Source: Turritopsis dohrnii (Eukaryota; Cnidaria; Hydrozoa; Anthoathecata; Oceaniidae). From it: a stretch of 64,000 nucleotides of DNA. Both the position numbers and the translations under genes were made by a program. The stretch lies in NCBI GenBank assembly GCA_027922465.2, contig BQMF02000058.1, forward strand, positions 1,116,001-1,180,000, given 5' to 3'. Below the pieces are notes generated by a model. The model was not told the DNA's origin. It saw only the letters and a list, made by a program, of their open reading frames with translations, and made no database searches. Below, one piece after another: positions 33,262 to 45,950 of this stretch (its first letter is position 1; each line of letters opens with the position of its first letter).

Positions 33262-35090
33262 CTAAATAACAAGAAATAGATTTGATAAGACTAGACCTTT
33301 GCAAGTCTTTTAAGCATTCATTGTAAATGGGTGCATCAGCTACACCCAGGATTCTGGTATATAGTAGTTTATGTAAAATCTGTTGACTTCATAGGAAGAT
33401 TTAAGTAATCATAATGTATTGTATATTCAGATTCATATAACATTATGCCATTAATTAGCTGTTATATAATACAAATACATACAAAAGAGCAGCTAATAGA
33501 TTTTACATAAAGAGTTAGATATAGATACGCTTCCAAAACAAGGTTTCTCAGTGTGTTCTTTGCTTGTTGCAGATAAGATGTTGAAATGGAATAAACATGA
33601 ATTACCGTTATATACATATATTAATGGTGCATTTTTTGCAAAAGATTCCATCCCCTAGAGTTTCATCGAAACAAGTACCTTTGCCAGAATTCAATCATCT
33701 TACACATGAATTTGCGTCACAATCACACAAAAATGACACTTTATTAGATTCTAGTTTTGCCGTTGTTTTTCACTGTTACCTCACTCCCAGGTGAGATATA
33801 AATATGTGTAATTTGAAAGGTCTGTGTGAATTCCATGGATCAATTGTACAGTTGACTTATTAAAAAGTTGGCATTTGTTAAGTTTAGTTATGATAAGTTT
33901 TGGATTAAGTTTTGGATTATTATTGATATGGTTTATATTTTGCAGATATATATGTTTTTTGTGTCAGAAGTTAGCAAGGAAGTCCAAGGATTAGGGTGAT
34001 TGACAGTACCCATAAAGCACTTGAAATCTATTTTTGTGAAATTTTGCTGGATTTTTATTAAGGGTAATTAGCTTGTAATTAACATCAAAAACTTGTATAT
34101 CTATACAACTGTCTCTTCTGTTTGGTAGTTTTTTGGTTCATTCATTAAATCATTTGCCATTCTTTAAAATGAGAATTAAAGAGCAAAAACCCAGACACTC
34201 ACAAGAAAGAACAAGATTAGTTAGTTGTACAATGTACAAAGTACAATGATGAGTTGATGAAAATGTTAGAACTGATGTGCAATGCAAAACTTAATTCACA
34301 AATTCATGGACTATAAATGTAAATTCTATAAAAATGTTATATATTATGTCTTTATTGTCGTAAAGACATATTGACATATAAACTGTGTAAAATTCATGGA
34401 CTAACAACAACTTGCACCAAACACCCATCATCTTGGCTTGCTTGGTTGTTTGTAGACAATAAATTCTGACAGGTGCAGTAATTTAATACAATATGTAATA
34501 AGTGCCCAAAAGGAAGAGAGGTAAGAAAAAACAAGAAGCTCGATTTTTAGAAAAGAAGCAGCAACGTCGGTCGGCAAACCATGAGGTTTTCATTCACAGA
34601 AGCAGTATACCTAGCCTTTGATCTTTAGGCTCAGGCATAACGGCTAGATAAACAAAACCTTTGCGATGGAGAATCTTTTTTTATTGAAGAACAACATGGC
34701 TGATTCATAACAAGGTATTTTTGACAGAGTATTCTGTTCTGTGTTGTTTTTTTTTGTTGCTAGTTTTTTTGCCGCACACAAGTCTAACCAAACTAAACTT
34801 AATACATAATGTTGTTGTTGCAAAATTTGAGTGACAGTATTACGGACATTTTTTAATAAGGTTTATAGGATTCTGGAATGTCCAATATAATGGAAAGCAC
34901 TCCTTTTTGTTTGCGCAGATCCTCATATTTCGCTGGCGAAAGTAACGTCAAGTTTGATTTGAGAAGAGTGTGCTTATTGAGTGCTACTAATGACCAGTGT
35001 TTTTCACTGTATGTCTGTGCAAAATTGCTATAAATTTACTATATATATATATATAGATGAAATGGTTGGTGATTGCGTATGATGTGCTGA
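33262..35090. other. Unassigned region
   Basis: No firm gene. A plus-strand open stretch near 33645-33791 ends in CCCAG|GTGAGA and could be an exon, but I found no partner exon. (AT)n lies at about 35039-35055. Confidence 0.3.
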
Positions 35091-35099
35091 TCTAATATG

Positions 35100-37395
35100 A
35101 TAGTTGAAACGTTGGAATCTGATACCATGACAACGATTGTAACCTGCAAATATTTTCGGCAGTTTTAACTGCCTCTTCAGGCATTACAAGTGAACACATG
35201 TAACATGTTCACTTCATACATGTCTTTGTAACAAAAAAACTCAGAGCAGTTAGGACCACTCAACCAGAATTCGTCGCTAAAATAATCGTGATTTGTTATA
35301 AAGAATTGCCTCGATAATTTTATTTTACTCTCCTATTTGAATACATCCGATTGAATGATGACGACCTAGCATAGCAACCGCATAGAAACATAGCTCTAGG
35401 GAAAATTCTACACGGTAAATTTTTTTTATTTTTGGGGTGGTGAAACTTTATGCAGAAACAAAACTTTTTACCGCGACAAAATTTCCCTTTCGGCTTAGTT
35501 CTTCAGAAAATGAAGAAAGAAGAAAACGAACAATTTCTACATCTTCGGAGGAGTACCGCTTTTCTAGTGAACATTAGCATCAGTTTCAATACTGGTCGTA
35601 AAACTAAATTGCGCTATTGTGTGGCTTATCGACAAAACGATTATTAAAATCATTAACATGACAATACCAAACATTGCAATAATAAATTGTCGGGAAGCAT
35701 TCGGGATGAATAACATGACGAACGAATGGTTATTACATGCTTCACCAGGACATAATGTTTCGTAATAACACGCTCAGTCTTCCCTTTAACGTAAATGAAG
35801 TGTTCTAGTAAGCAGTGTTTGATGGTATATTGTGCGGACATCTAATTTGAATAATTATGAGTGAATCAAAGCCGCAAAGACCGAAAGCAGAAACGTTGAA
35901 CATATACCTTAAAATACATTTAAATTTTTAGTCAGAGCCATTGTAAATAAACCTCTGCTAGTTGTTAAATACCCACTATTGGCTTTGTGACATCAAAAAA
36001 ACGCTACTCTGAGCAACTACGAATAGGTCAGAACTACCTTTTAAATTTTTCAACAGTCAGAAAATCGTTAAAGTTACTTAGAACTGTTTATCAGCAAAGT
36101 GTCTACCAATAATTTAATTGTGACGAAAAGTATTTTGTTTTAAGTGTATAAAGCTTGACACTGAATGTCGCACTTTTTTTAGAATGGCTCTTTTAGAAAT
36201 TTAGTAGAAAGAATATCGCTTGAAAAATTGCTTGGTAAAAACAGAAGGGCAACTAAATCCGAGGGTGGTGTGATCGCACCCAAAGGAACCCCTGAGTTAC
36301 GCCTTAAGCTCGGTTCCCATTAAGATTTAAAATGTTGAGCAACATTCGTACAACAAGTGTTGTACTACAATTGTACAACTGTTATTGTGCAATCACATGT
36401 TTCCATTAAATCTTAAGTTAAATTATGATAAATTTTACATTCATTCAAAAAACGTATCAGATTATGTACTTTACAGAACAGCAAAATCGTGCGCTGTTGA
36501 GCAACTGCTCTCTGCTGTGTTTCCATTGAACTTTTACTTCAATAATGTCGTACAACTATCGCCGACTGTTGCAGAGATAGAAAAATTTCTATCTCTACAA
36601 CATGTGTTGTGCAACATGTCTTCTGTTGTACAACAATCGCTCTGTTGCACGACATTCGTTTCCATCAATATCGTAAGTGTTGTGCTACTGTTGTACGACT
36701 GTTGCTCAACATTTTCGATTCTAATGGGAACCGAGCTTTAGTATTAAGATGAACTTCGTCTGTGTCCGACGAATTTTATTCACATATTCTCGGGTTTCAT
36801 GGAAAAGCACAAGTAATTTGTTCTGGACAATTTTTTTATATTGACGTGAATGTATATACAAAGTAAAGAGTCCTAAGTTACAAATTAAATCAGATTGATA
36901 ATTACTTCTTTCACGATTTTACAATACATTTCTCAATCTTGTATTCTCAAATCAGAAGAAAAAGTTGTGAATGCACTTCGTCGTGTGGCTGTCATAAAGT
37001 AGTATGAAACGCTTTTTATCGCAAATTTTGGTCGAGTAGTCCTAACTGCAGAGATAGAGTAATAGTTTATAGACAACACATAAGACAACCCCAGTATCAA
37101 AAATTGAAAGTTGAAAAACATTTAAGAGAGTACAAAGAAGGTTTCTTCAAATATTCCCCTTGTTGCAGATGCGAAATGACAACACAAATCTTCAACACAC
37201 TATAATAAAGCCAACTGTTTCACAACCTCTTATGCACAACTATATGAACAACCTCAACACAGCTATATAAAAACATGTAACATGTTCAATTCATAGATAC
37301 ATTTCTTTGTAATGCCTGAAGATGCAGTTCAAACTGCCGAAAATGTTTGCGGGTTACAAACATTGTTATGGTATTCTATTCCACCATGTCATGTA
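35100..37395. mobile_element. Foldback element with arms carrying GGCAGTT..AACTGCC
   Basis: The right arm (about 37268-37395) and the complement of the left arm (about 35100-35235) share TGCCTGAAG, CAGTT..AAACTGCCGAAAAT and GGTTACAA. The homology is imperfect (about 80% by eye). The interior includes a Harbinger-like MITE at 36307-36737 and no supported gene. The arms resemble termini of Penelope-like or related elements, which is a tentative view. Confidence 0.5.
36307..36737. mobile_element. PIF/Harbinger-like MITE with TTA duplication
   Basis: The terminal inverted repeat is AGCTCGGTTCCCATTA, with flanking TTA at 36304-36306 and 36738-36740. Subterminal arms share GTTGAGCAAC and TCGTACAAC, and GTTGTAC motifs repeat throughout. 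It is 431 bp and non-coding. A 3-bp TTA duplication is typical of PIF/Harbinger. Confidence 0.78.
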
Positions 37396-39686
37396 TATAT
37401 ATAAATCTTATTATACTTACTATACTAATTCGCGTTGTGCATCCCACTTTTATTTTAGAGAGTGATAAATTTGTTTAAATTTTACGGTTATCGTCTTCTT
37501 ATGTGCGCGTAAAACCGCGTAGAGGCGAGATACACTTTTTTCAAGATTATTCCAAAAGCACGTGGCATCATTTGACGTCGGTTATTTTTATGATCATGAG
37601 GGAACCATTGCAATGCACCCCAATCAAACGCAACGTTTTTGGGGAAATATCTCGGGAACCAATAGGAATAACTCGAGAATCAACTCGAGATCAAAGAGAG
37701 CTTATTCATAATGAAAGATAATCCCCCTTTGAATAGAGCCATTAAATCAGCTCCATTGTATTTATTTGACGTAGTGTGAATTTTTTATATTAGCTATTTA
37801 GCCATATTTTATAAAAAAACCCATTCTTGTAAAGATTTTTGATTACTTGAAAATGGATGCTTGAAGCATCCGAAACGTTGTATTAACATGTCGTTTTGTT
37901 TTGTTTTTTTCAGGAATAACTGACGTTTTTAAGGGTCGGTGATACGGGGGATGGGGTGACGCAACATTTGGGCCTAAATTTTATTTGGTACTGCGGCTAT
38001 GACGTCATCAAAATCTTTGATTGATGATATTTCTCCAATGGTTGGTCGTAGCAAAACGATCCCATACATTTTCTTGATCAGATTTTCTACAACATGGGTA
38101 GATTTTCCAGTCCCGATTCCATGATTGAAATTTTCGTCACGGGGTTCGCACACAGGAACCTGGGATTCTTGCACATCCGTTTCGAAAATAAAATAAAATA
38201 AAGCCGTAAAAAACTTTGACATATACATAAATTTTCTAATTTCATTTCTGCTGCTCTGAAAAGTGATGGGAAGTGCAAAAAAAGAAGGAGAACAGAGCCA
38301 CAATGAAGAAATTGAACAAAATTCAAATAGTGAAGAGCAAATGTACTATAGTGCCGTGTCAACCCTTGCCATGCGAGGGAAAGTGGATAGATGATATATT
38401 GGGTGTTGCAGGAGGTCGTCCAGGAGAGCACAGGCTCTTGATTGGGTTTGTGTCACTCATGAGAGTGTCAAATACTTTGGAACATCCAACCTAAGCCATG
38501 GTCCTTCCTGGAAAGCAGATGCAATAGCAACTGAGTGAGGCTAGCCACATAAAACATTATCGAATAAATAAATAAACAAAGATCAGTATTTGTATTATTA
38601 TCAAAAGTTTCGGGAGAAGACAAGAAATGCTTTTCCTAAAAGATATAACATTTCTTCCGCGTGGTAATATTTCTGTGAAACTAACTCGTCCACTTGATAT
38701 CAGAATCGAAACTCAACGTAAGTTGTGCTATCAGATTCTGCAAAGAGTGTTTTCCGATATAAATAGTGATACACTCTAAAAAGTTAGGTATAGGGTTAGG
38801 GTTTCTATAATCCATATCAGTAATTTTATACCAGCTCATAATAAAAAGTACTGACAGAGAAAAGGTGGAAGACTGGTTTCCTAGCTAAATGTTTTGAAAA
38901 TTTACTGTGCATTAAAATGGATGCATGTTTATGAGAGACTCTGATTTGTCTAGCTGTCAGCCCAAAAGTGAGAATTCTGGTGATTAAATAGTTTGTAACT
39001 TTGTAAATCTGTAACTGAACACAGAAGTATTTTGTGTAGGAAATACATGATATGGACAGTAATCAAACATGTGAATCAGTTGACAGTTAAAGTTTCAAAA
39101 TAAATATGGTGCAGTTTTTTGCTCATTTCAGTGATTTACTGCCATCCATCTTGGTTCTGATAATGAATATTTTGTCGCTCAGGGGTCAATTCAATTGGTT
39201 TGAGGATCACTGATGATCACTTGGTTTTATATATACCATCAAATTATATCACCATCCAACCTCTGATAATGCCTTACTTTTTTGAATTCTTTATTATAAA
39301 ATGCCCACTTCTATTTATACGTTTCTAGACTTGTATTTCAGGGTAACATTGGCAGACAAATAATAAATTAACCTTGATAGCTAAATATTTCCATATGCGA
39401 TATTAAGAGTTATAAATTTAATCATAGAAGCACTACACATCAGTGGACCTTCTCTAAAATCAAATTATTCAGTAGTGTTACAAATTATTGGTTATTTTTA
39501 TGACCAATCTATTTTCAGGTGTTTTCATGTGCATTACAGTTCAGTATCCTCCTTATTAACTACATACTGAACTATTTTTGATTTCATCAAAAAGATTTCA
39601 TATTGATTAACATAGTCATTACTAGGTACTGAGGAACTTTCATGAAGATTTCTGTAATTCTTTTCAGCTATAAATACAAATGACCA
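37396..39686. other. Intergenic region upstream of TUSC2
   Basis: No supported gene. The stretch 38270-38580 is less AT-rich and ends in an AATAAATAAATAAAC tail, which suggests a truncated LINE 3' end. The hairpin GATGCTTGAAGCATC lies near 37858. A probable 5' UTR acceptor (TTTTCAG) lies just before the TUSC2 start, at 39661-39667. Confidence 0.35.
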
Positions 39687-42600
39687 ATGGGCTGGTTGAA
39701 TTCAGTTTTCTGTGGGGTAAAGTGGTTTTTTGGGTATGATGATGAAACTGATTCTCCCAGTACTGTGGCGGCATCTCCTTTCATCACAATGAAACCCAGG
39801 TATGCAAATGAGGAAAAAAACTATTGTGTTATGTAAAAGTAATTTGCCTTATTTTGTAGTAGTATATTCAAAATTATACTCAAAAGGGTGTTTGGAGAAG
39901 TTAACTGCAGTTAAAAATTTATCACAATAAGGTAACTCACTTAAATACCTGCTAGTGTCTGTATGTGACATGCTGGTTAGGCAGGTTAGCTTGATTTTCT
40001 GTTATGTATATAAATTCATTTTGAAAAACATATAAAATTTTTTAGCACGAGTGAGACAACCAACCTACATATAAGCGCTTGATAATAATCACTATCATGG
40101 TATTCAACACCTCTCTCTATAATGTTTACTCAGTTCACCAGTCATTACCTGAGGGGTTAATTATGTTGCTGTGACCAAGAAGAAATTTTGTACGTTTTCT
40201 ACTTTTTCCAGAATATGTTTATATGTTTCTCGAAATTATCCGCCATATTTCTCCATGAACAGAAAGGGAAATTCTTCTGAAATAGATGACTTCAATCTCC
40301 ATTTCTTTGTTTTTTTAAAACTGAAACACATAAATAATAAGAAAGGAATAGGAGAATTTTTTGATTTTTTCAAATTCGTGAAATTAAATTCTGGCGAAAA
40401 AAATGTTTTCTGATTTGGGATTTTTAAACTGCTGCCAAGAAAATCCATATTTTTTTTATCATACCGAGTATGTTCATGTGTCAAGTTGCAACGATTACAT
40501 TCAATCGGTGAAAACACTTACAAATATATTTGAACAAATGAGGCTAAGCCCGACCCTTACACATACCAATACCAATACCAATACGTGTTTCTTGATCGCG
40601 TAGGAATCGTGACTTTCGTGAGGGCATACGAAATCGTGCTGGCACCGTCCATCTTTGTGTCGTCCAGTGTTGGCAAGCGCTCCCGGAAATAAGCATTGGA
40701 AGCATAAGTTACGACTCGTTAAGAATTTGAATCTTTGAAGAGGGGTCATATTGGAGAACTTTTCGCAGATAAAGTACTGGATGATCTTGGAGTTGTTGGG
40801 GCCACTAGTTGCGAAATGATCAGATGAACCACAAACTTGGCAAGAGTTGAGCTTATTGTTTTGAGTGAAAAAATTGGAACGACCGACTTTTCTGTCTTTT
40901 GATGGGTTATCCTGTTGTCCGTTTGCGAAAGCGATTTGCTCTCTTTGTTGATAAATCTTTGTTTGTCGTTCAAGAAAGTTGAGGAATTGTCTCCAAAGTT
41001 GCTTGCCATCAGGTGCTTCGTCCTCTTCAGCACATGATGTAAGCCATTTCATTGTGAACTGATTGCCGATAGCATTGTAGATTTGATTGATACCATCTCC
41101 ATAATAAAGGTGTGGTTCGATTTCGTGTTCGCTTGCTAGACTCATCAGTTCTTTCATGAGATTGACGATCTTTCCAAGAGCTTCCACGACCTTGGTGGGA
41201 TCTTTGATTTTCGAGATTTTATCGAGTTTGTCGAGTTCAGTTTGTTTATTTGATAGTAAACGCTTGACGTCACCAAAACTGCTTTTGAGGATTGCCCAGA
41301 TCTCTGCGATGTCTGACACGTGCTTCACCATTGCCAATGCTGTCCCCTCAAGAAAATTATTCTTAAGGAAATCTGGTATCATATGATTTGGAACAGTATT
41401 TGAATAAAGTTTATCAAAGTCACTTTTGAATTGGTAGAAGTTGATAGTTGAAGAGTAGCCACTGAACTTTGGTAATTTGATCGAAAGCTGTGATTTATTA
41501 AACGACTTGAGTTTGATGAGGTCACAACTCTTTATCTCTGTATCGACGTGTTTCTCAAAGAAGATGAAATGTTTAAATGTAAGTTCATACCCGGTTTCAA
41601 GCTTTTTGATTTGATCAACTTTTCCGGTAGGGCAATTCGAGATGAGTGACGAGATACGGGTAGATAGTCTTTCGAGGTCTTTGGATATCGAAGGAATGCA
41701 TATCTTCATTTCCTCAAGTTCCTCGTTGGTTGACTGATTTATGTTTGCTTGGATAGATTCCAGTTCGGTATCGTTGGATTCCTCGAGATTAGGTTGGATT
41801 TTGAGTTTGAGTTCTTCGAGCTTGTTTTTTGAGTCGGAGATCTCAAAGTTGAACCGTTCTTGGTCAGCAACGATGTGTCGAGATGAGGCTACACTTTGTC
41901 TTTTGGAAGTTATGTCTTGTGCGTTCAGGATGTAGGTGCTGAGTTTCGTCATGACTGCTTTGTACTTGAGGCCTTCTTTGCCATATCTTTCTCGATAGAT
42001 CGTTCTAAGATGTTCTGCGTGATGGCGATTTGCTATGATTTGATCATTTGGTGTGCTTGGAATATTAGGATTTTCCAGGACGAAGTCGTCGATTTCATCG
42101 ATAAAACATTCGGCGCTGAGTTCATGATTGATAATTGAAGGTTTTGATTCCATGGTGACAGTTGTTTGAATGACAGTTGTTTGAATGTTTCGGGGATAAA
42201 TAAATGAACACAAGTGTTTGTAACTGATGAGAAGAGTTCAAACTAAGAAATAAAAATATAACAAGAAAATTCGTGAATATTTGATAACAAAAAATCTAAG
42301 TGGACAAAGTAAATAAAAGAAATCTTACCAACTTACCAGAATATATTATGAAAATTTATCCACAAAATAATGAAGTGAAGTTTGATATGAAAAAAAAAAA
42401 ACGCTGCGACTCTGAGAGTCCAACTTTTTAAAGAAAGATGCTCATGCTTCTCTTGACAGCCTTGAGACTGTAAAAGATCTGACACACACAAAAATATTGA
42501 ACGTGTTTTTAAGTAATAAAATAAATCCCTAATGTATATTATAATAAAAAGAAATAACCTAATTTTTTTTGTGCTATTGAGTGTAATTAAAATGAGGGTC

Positions 42601-43299
42601 GACTTTTTGCATTCATTGAGGAGCGCGTGCGCCTAACGCCCTTACCCTCACTAACCCAGACACATTTCTCAAGATTTACACCATGAAGTCTGTTGTTTGC
42701 AATTTGTCACACGAACCATAGGTACCCAATTCATGATAATGGGAAATTTCTAAACTGTAACTATGCGTAGTATACTTTTTATTTTTTGGATATCGTAGGA
42801 TACAACAGGTTTTTCTTATCAGCCTTTTTTTGTTATTTACATGGTTGTTGGCAATTGAATCCCCCAAATTTGAAAATCATTATGCTAAATGCTCTTAATA
42901 AACATGCACAAGAAGATTTCAAATATACTCCGGTGTTACTTCGATCGCAGAACCCTCATCAATGGTTAACATTACTGATAATATTGAAATATTTTTTCGT
43001 AGTCACATGTACTTTGACGAAGATGGAGATCTTGCCAATGAATTTTATGAAGAAGTTATTCCTGAGGAAGGCCGTCCATGGATGCGAAAAATAACAAAGC
43101 ATCTACAATGGCAGGTTAGCTGCGAATGTACTATTTCACTTCTATGGAAATATCGAAACACATTGAGAGATTAAGTTGAATCTACCGTTTGAGCAATGGG
43201 TTGACATTTTTATTTTTTTCTAATTTTCTTTAGGGTTTAATACCACTGGAGATACCGCGCCTCCATGTTGATTTTCCTGTGGCAATATATCATGGCTGA
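39687..43299 (+). CDS. TUSC2: TUSC2 (FUS1) homologue, three exons
   Basis: Exons: 39687-39799 (donor CCCAG|GTATGC), 43003-43114 (acceptor TTTTTTCGTAG, donor TGGCAG|GTTAGC) and 43234-43299 (acceptor TTTTCTTTAG). Phases 2 and 0 are kept, and the product is 96 aa against 110 in human. The start MGWLNS gives an N-terminal Gly for myristoylation, as in human TUSC2. Exon 1 ends ASPFITMKP, aligning without gaps to the human region before the core. Exon 2 holds the signature MYFDEDGDLANEFYEE, and exon 3 ends IPRLHVDFPVAIYHG, matching the family's C-terminus. TUSC2 is a mitochondria-associated protein tied to calcium handling and tumour suppression in mammals. Intron 1 is 3.2 kb and contains an antisense BEL/Pao gag fragment. 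The gene model looks intact. Confidence 0.9.
40501..42213 (-). pseudogene. BEL/Pao gag fragment (antisense in TUSC2 intron 1)
   Basis: An open frame of up to 570 aa related to the gag of the complete BEL/Pao element at 52-60 kb. Shared blocks are LPKFSGYSSTINFYQFKSDF, then EHEIEPHLYYGDGI, and the Cys/His array CQVCGSSDHF with LCFQCLFPGA and GRCQHDF. Polyprotein similarity stops just after KKHVL, where the frame enters a short ACCAAT-type repeat (about 40563-40583) and reads into unrelated sequence. Protease, reverse transcriptase, RNase H and integrase are absent. No convincing LTR was found on either side, though 42250-42660 could hold a degraded one. It is a dead copy of a different lineage from the 52-60 kb element, since the proteins are clearly diverged. 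Confidence 0.78.
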
Positions 43300-44220
43300 G
43301 TGTTGTCTTTAATGATGATGTCATCGTCTTTTGAGTAATGCTTAAAAGTATCTGTTGAAAAGTTAATCATTGGGGGTAAATGTGTTTTACATGAATGTCT
43401 TGTAAACAAATTGGAATCTCATTGTAGTAGACACTGTGATAAATGGACATGTAATTCAAGATGTGACAAGATGTGTTTTTAACAAGCACTTCCGTTGTCA
43501 TTGTTGTAAGGAATGCTTAATCGAACCATGACGGCAATTACAATATTTTCTATCTTTTTTTCTAGTTTTTATTTTCTTTTATTTGGAGAAGTAAAAAGTA
43601 TACACAATTACATAGCTCGAACAAGCGCACTTTTTGTGGGTCTTTAAAATATTTTGAATGAGTTAGTAAGTAATTCCAAACTGTCGGTCGAAGATGGATA
43701 TATTACCGAACATCCATGTCAGAAGATTATTTTGTGTAATGCTTTGTCCGCAACTATTTATGAAAAACTTTTTTTTGATTTTATAGATTCCTATCTATTG
43801 TTTTTGTACGAAATTCGAATACGATGTGTTTTTAGAGATTGCACTAAATCTTTAAACAAAAATACTTTCTCAATATATAGCACTATGTATGTAGCGAGTT
43901 GAACATGATAGGTTTTGTAATAACGACTGAATACTATGTAACATTACCTTAAACCAAAATATATTATTGAGTCTTTTAAGACTAAGTCTTTTATCACGTG
44001 ATCAACATGGGCTTGTTTATCCAGTTTTCTATTCGAACACAGAACATATGGCGGTGATGTGTGAGTTATGAAAGTTACTTGTTACAAGGGACCTCCGTAA
44101 ATTATGAGCTCGACCACTTAGATGTTGCATTAGAGGTCTTTATTGATGAAGCTGAGAATATTAGTTATATACTCAGCGGGATTTATAGCTCAACCTTAGA
44201 GATTTGGAAATTGACTTGTA
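43300..44220. other. TUSC2 3' flank
   Basis: Probably 3' UTR then intergenic sequence. An 82-codon open stretch at 43654-43902 has no motif. Confidence 0.35.
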
Positions 44221-44703
44221 TCTATTTAGTGAGGTGGATATACGAAAAATACTTCAAATTGTGAAAGAAACACGAAACTTGGTACAAACATCTATCATCA
44301 TATTGTGAATGATTTTTTTAACAGAGACACGCCCAAAAGTCACGTGATCGCTGACGTCAGCCTTTTTCCATGGGAAACAAAATGTCTCCAAATTGTAAAG
44401 TGTGATACATCGATAGAAAGATAATTTCACACTGAATCCCAGAGTTGTTCAGAGTTGAAACTAACTGAAAGACTTGCTTCCTTTGTCAGTGAGTAACTGA
44501 TGAAAGCCTTATCGATCCAGTCAGAAAGCCAGGTATTTGACTTGAATATTTTAATAGCATTTAGTTTACCTAGTTTTTATCTTATAGGTTTGCAATATTT
44601 CTAGATGTACAAGATACTGATTTTTCAGATATTATAGGCTTCGATAGGCAAAAGCATTCATGTCAAACACTTTCAATTAATTTGAAGCTATTTGAAATAA
44701 TCA

Positions 44704-44898
44704 ATGGAGTGCCTTGCCAACCTTAAACGAATTTGCAAGCAATTTGAAACCGAAAATGAACTTCTTCAAGAACTTATATTAAAGGAAGCTGTGCTCCATA
44801 AATCTCGCAACTCCTCATACAATAAACAGAAACTTGAGCGCAAAAGAAAAAGTTTTAGTATCCAACAAGATCAAGAAAGAGAGCAAGATGAGCTTTAG
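44704..44898 (+). pseudogene. Short charged ORF inside the long-TIR element
   Basis: 64 aa, rich in Lys, Arg and Glu with a heptad-like leucine pattern at the start, possibly a coiled coil. It lies upstream of the decayed domain at 45.4-45.95 kb and may be the N-terminal remains of the same protein. There is no known motif. Confidence 0.35.
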
Positions 44899-45404
44899 AT
44901 TAGATTCTCTCCAGCAAAGAGACCAGGGATCAGGATCAGTCAAAAACAGTTTGTTTCTTTTGCGAAAAAGAAGGTAAGAAGAACTAGATAGTTTTCACCA
45001 GTGCTTAACTTGACACTTGTTGAGAAGATCAAGCGCATTGCTTTAGAATTGGAGGATCATAAAGTCTTGTCAAAGTTTCTTAAAGGAGATATGGCAGCCA
45101 GCGAGTCGAAGTAACACTTTAAATGTCTAACAGAATTTTATAGCCGAAGCTTGATAGTGATGAACAAGGCTTAATGAAAATTCTAACGCTTGTTATTGGT
45201 TCAAACTAGTTGAGCTTGAGTCACTCTTTTCTCTTTTATCAAAAGTTTGAGAGATGCCGATTTTAAAGCGTTTTTAAATTGTTTGAAATGCATCACACAA
45301 TAGATGTTTGCAATGGACCACATCTATTATTCTCGGTGGTTGCCGGTATTGATTTAGAGATCTTGAAGAATTTGATATTTTAACTCGTGAAGCTTTTGAG
45401 AAGT

Positions 45405-45950
45405 GTTACTTTACAATCAAAAAAAGTAATCACGTTTTCTCCAACATTGCCATCGACCAGGCCCACGAACAAAATAATAAAATTATCAAGATCCACGGTG
45501 GTGCTATTGGTATCTTGGATAACCCTGATTCTTTACTGAGGTGGGCTGTGAGTGTATCAATAATAACTGAGTTCTGTCAGGAAGATGAACCGAGATCGTC
45601 AACTAATAAACTGTCCCATCATGTAGGCACCAAATCCTTTGAAATTAGATTCCGAAAAATTTTGATTCCCTGTTTCATGTTTTCAATGATTTAGCAAATC
45701 CATTCAAAGAGCAAGAGAAGAACCTCGTTCAATTAGTACCAAAGATGGTTGTAAATACAGAAGCATCAAAATCTGTCCATATCGCTCACAAAATTGGGAA
45801 GGAGCAATTCACGCGTTTCTTGAATAATCGCATCTTACGTCAAGAAAAAATCGTTTTATGATTTGAAGAAAAACAAATTTTAGATTTTCAAGCAGCCAAG
45901 TTCTTCTGTACCAGCAAAATCAAAGCAGAAAATTCAAAGTCTGACCCTTG
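45405..45950 (+). pseudogene. Decayed transposon protein (IDQAHEQNN family)
   Basis: One frame reads SNIAIDQAHEQNNKIIK, then GGAIGILDNPDSLLRWAV and, further on, LSHHVGTKSFEIRFRK. It then hits a stop and continues in another frame with NDLANPFKEQEKNLVQL and AHKIGKEQFTRFL. The ordered blocks (D.AHEQNN, GGA.G, HH, NPF, IG.EQF) match a repeat-encoded protein family I recall from cnidarians, of unknown biochemical function. Frameshifts and stops show that it is dead. It lies between the inverted arms of the 44.2-46.75 kb element. Confidence 0.55.

Noticed and set aside
33597..33794. Plus-strand open stretch ending in CCCAG|GTGAGA, a possible exon
   Set aside because: No upstream or downstream exon with matching phase was found and the residues are not recognisable.
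37310..37395. Possible hammerhead ribozyme: CTGAAGA, a GGCAGTT..AACTGCC-type stem, then GAAA in the foldback arms (also 35100-35190, minus strand)
   Set aside because: The core matches CUGANGA-stem-GAAA, but the base at the cleavage position reads G in both arms and no helix I pairing is visible, so catalysis is not supported.
38788..38812. GGGTTAGGGTTT, telomere-like
   Set aside because: Barely two repeat units; expected by chance.
42902..43002. Alternative TUSC2 start at 42962, reading directly into exon 2
   Set aside because: The exon at 39687-39799 supplies the MG start, the matching phase and a gapless fit to the family N-terminus, so this in-frame stretch is better read as intron.
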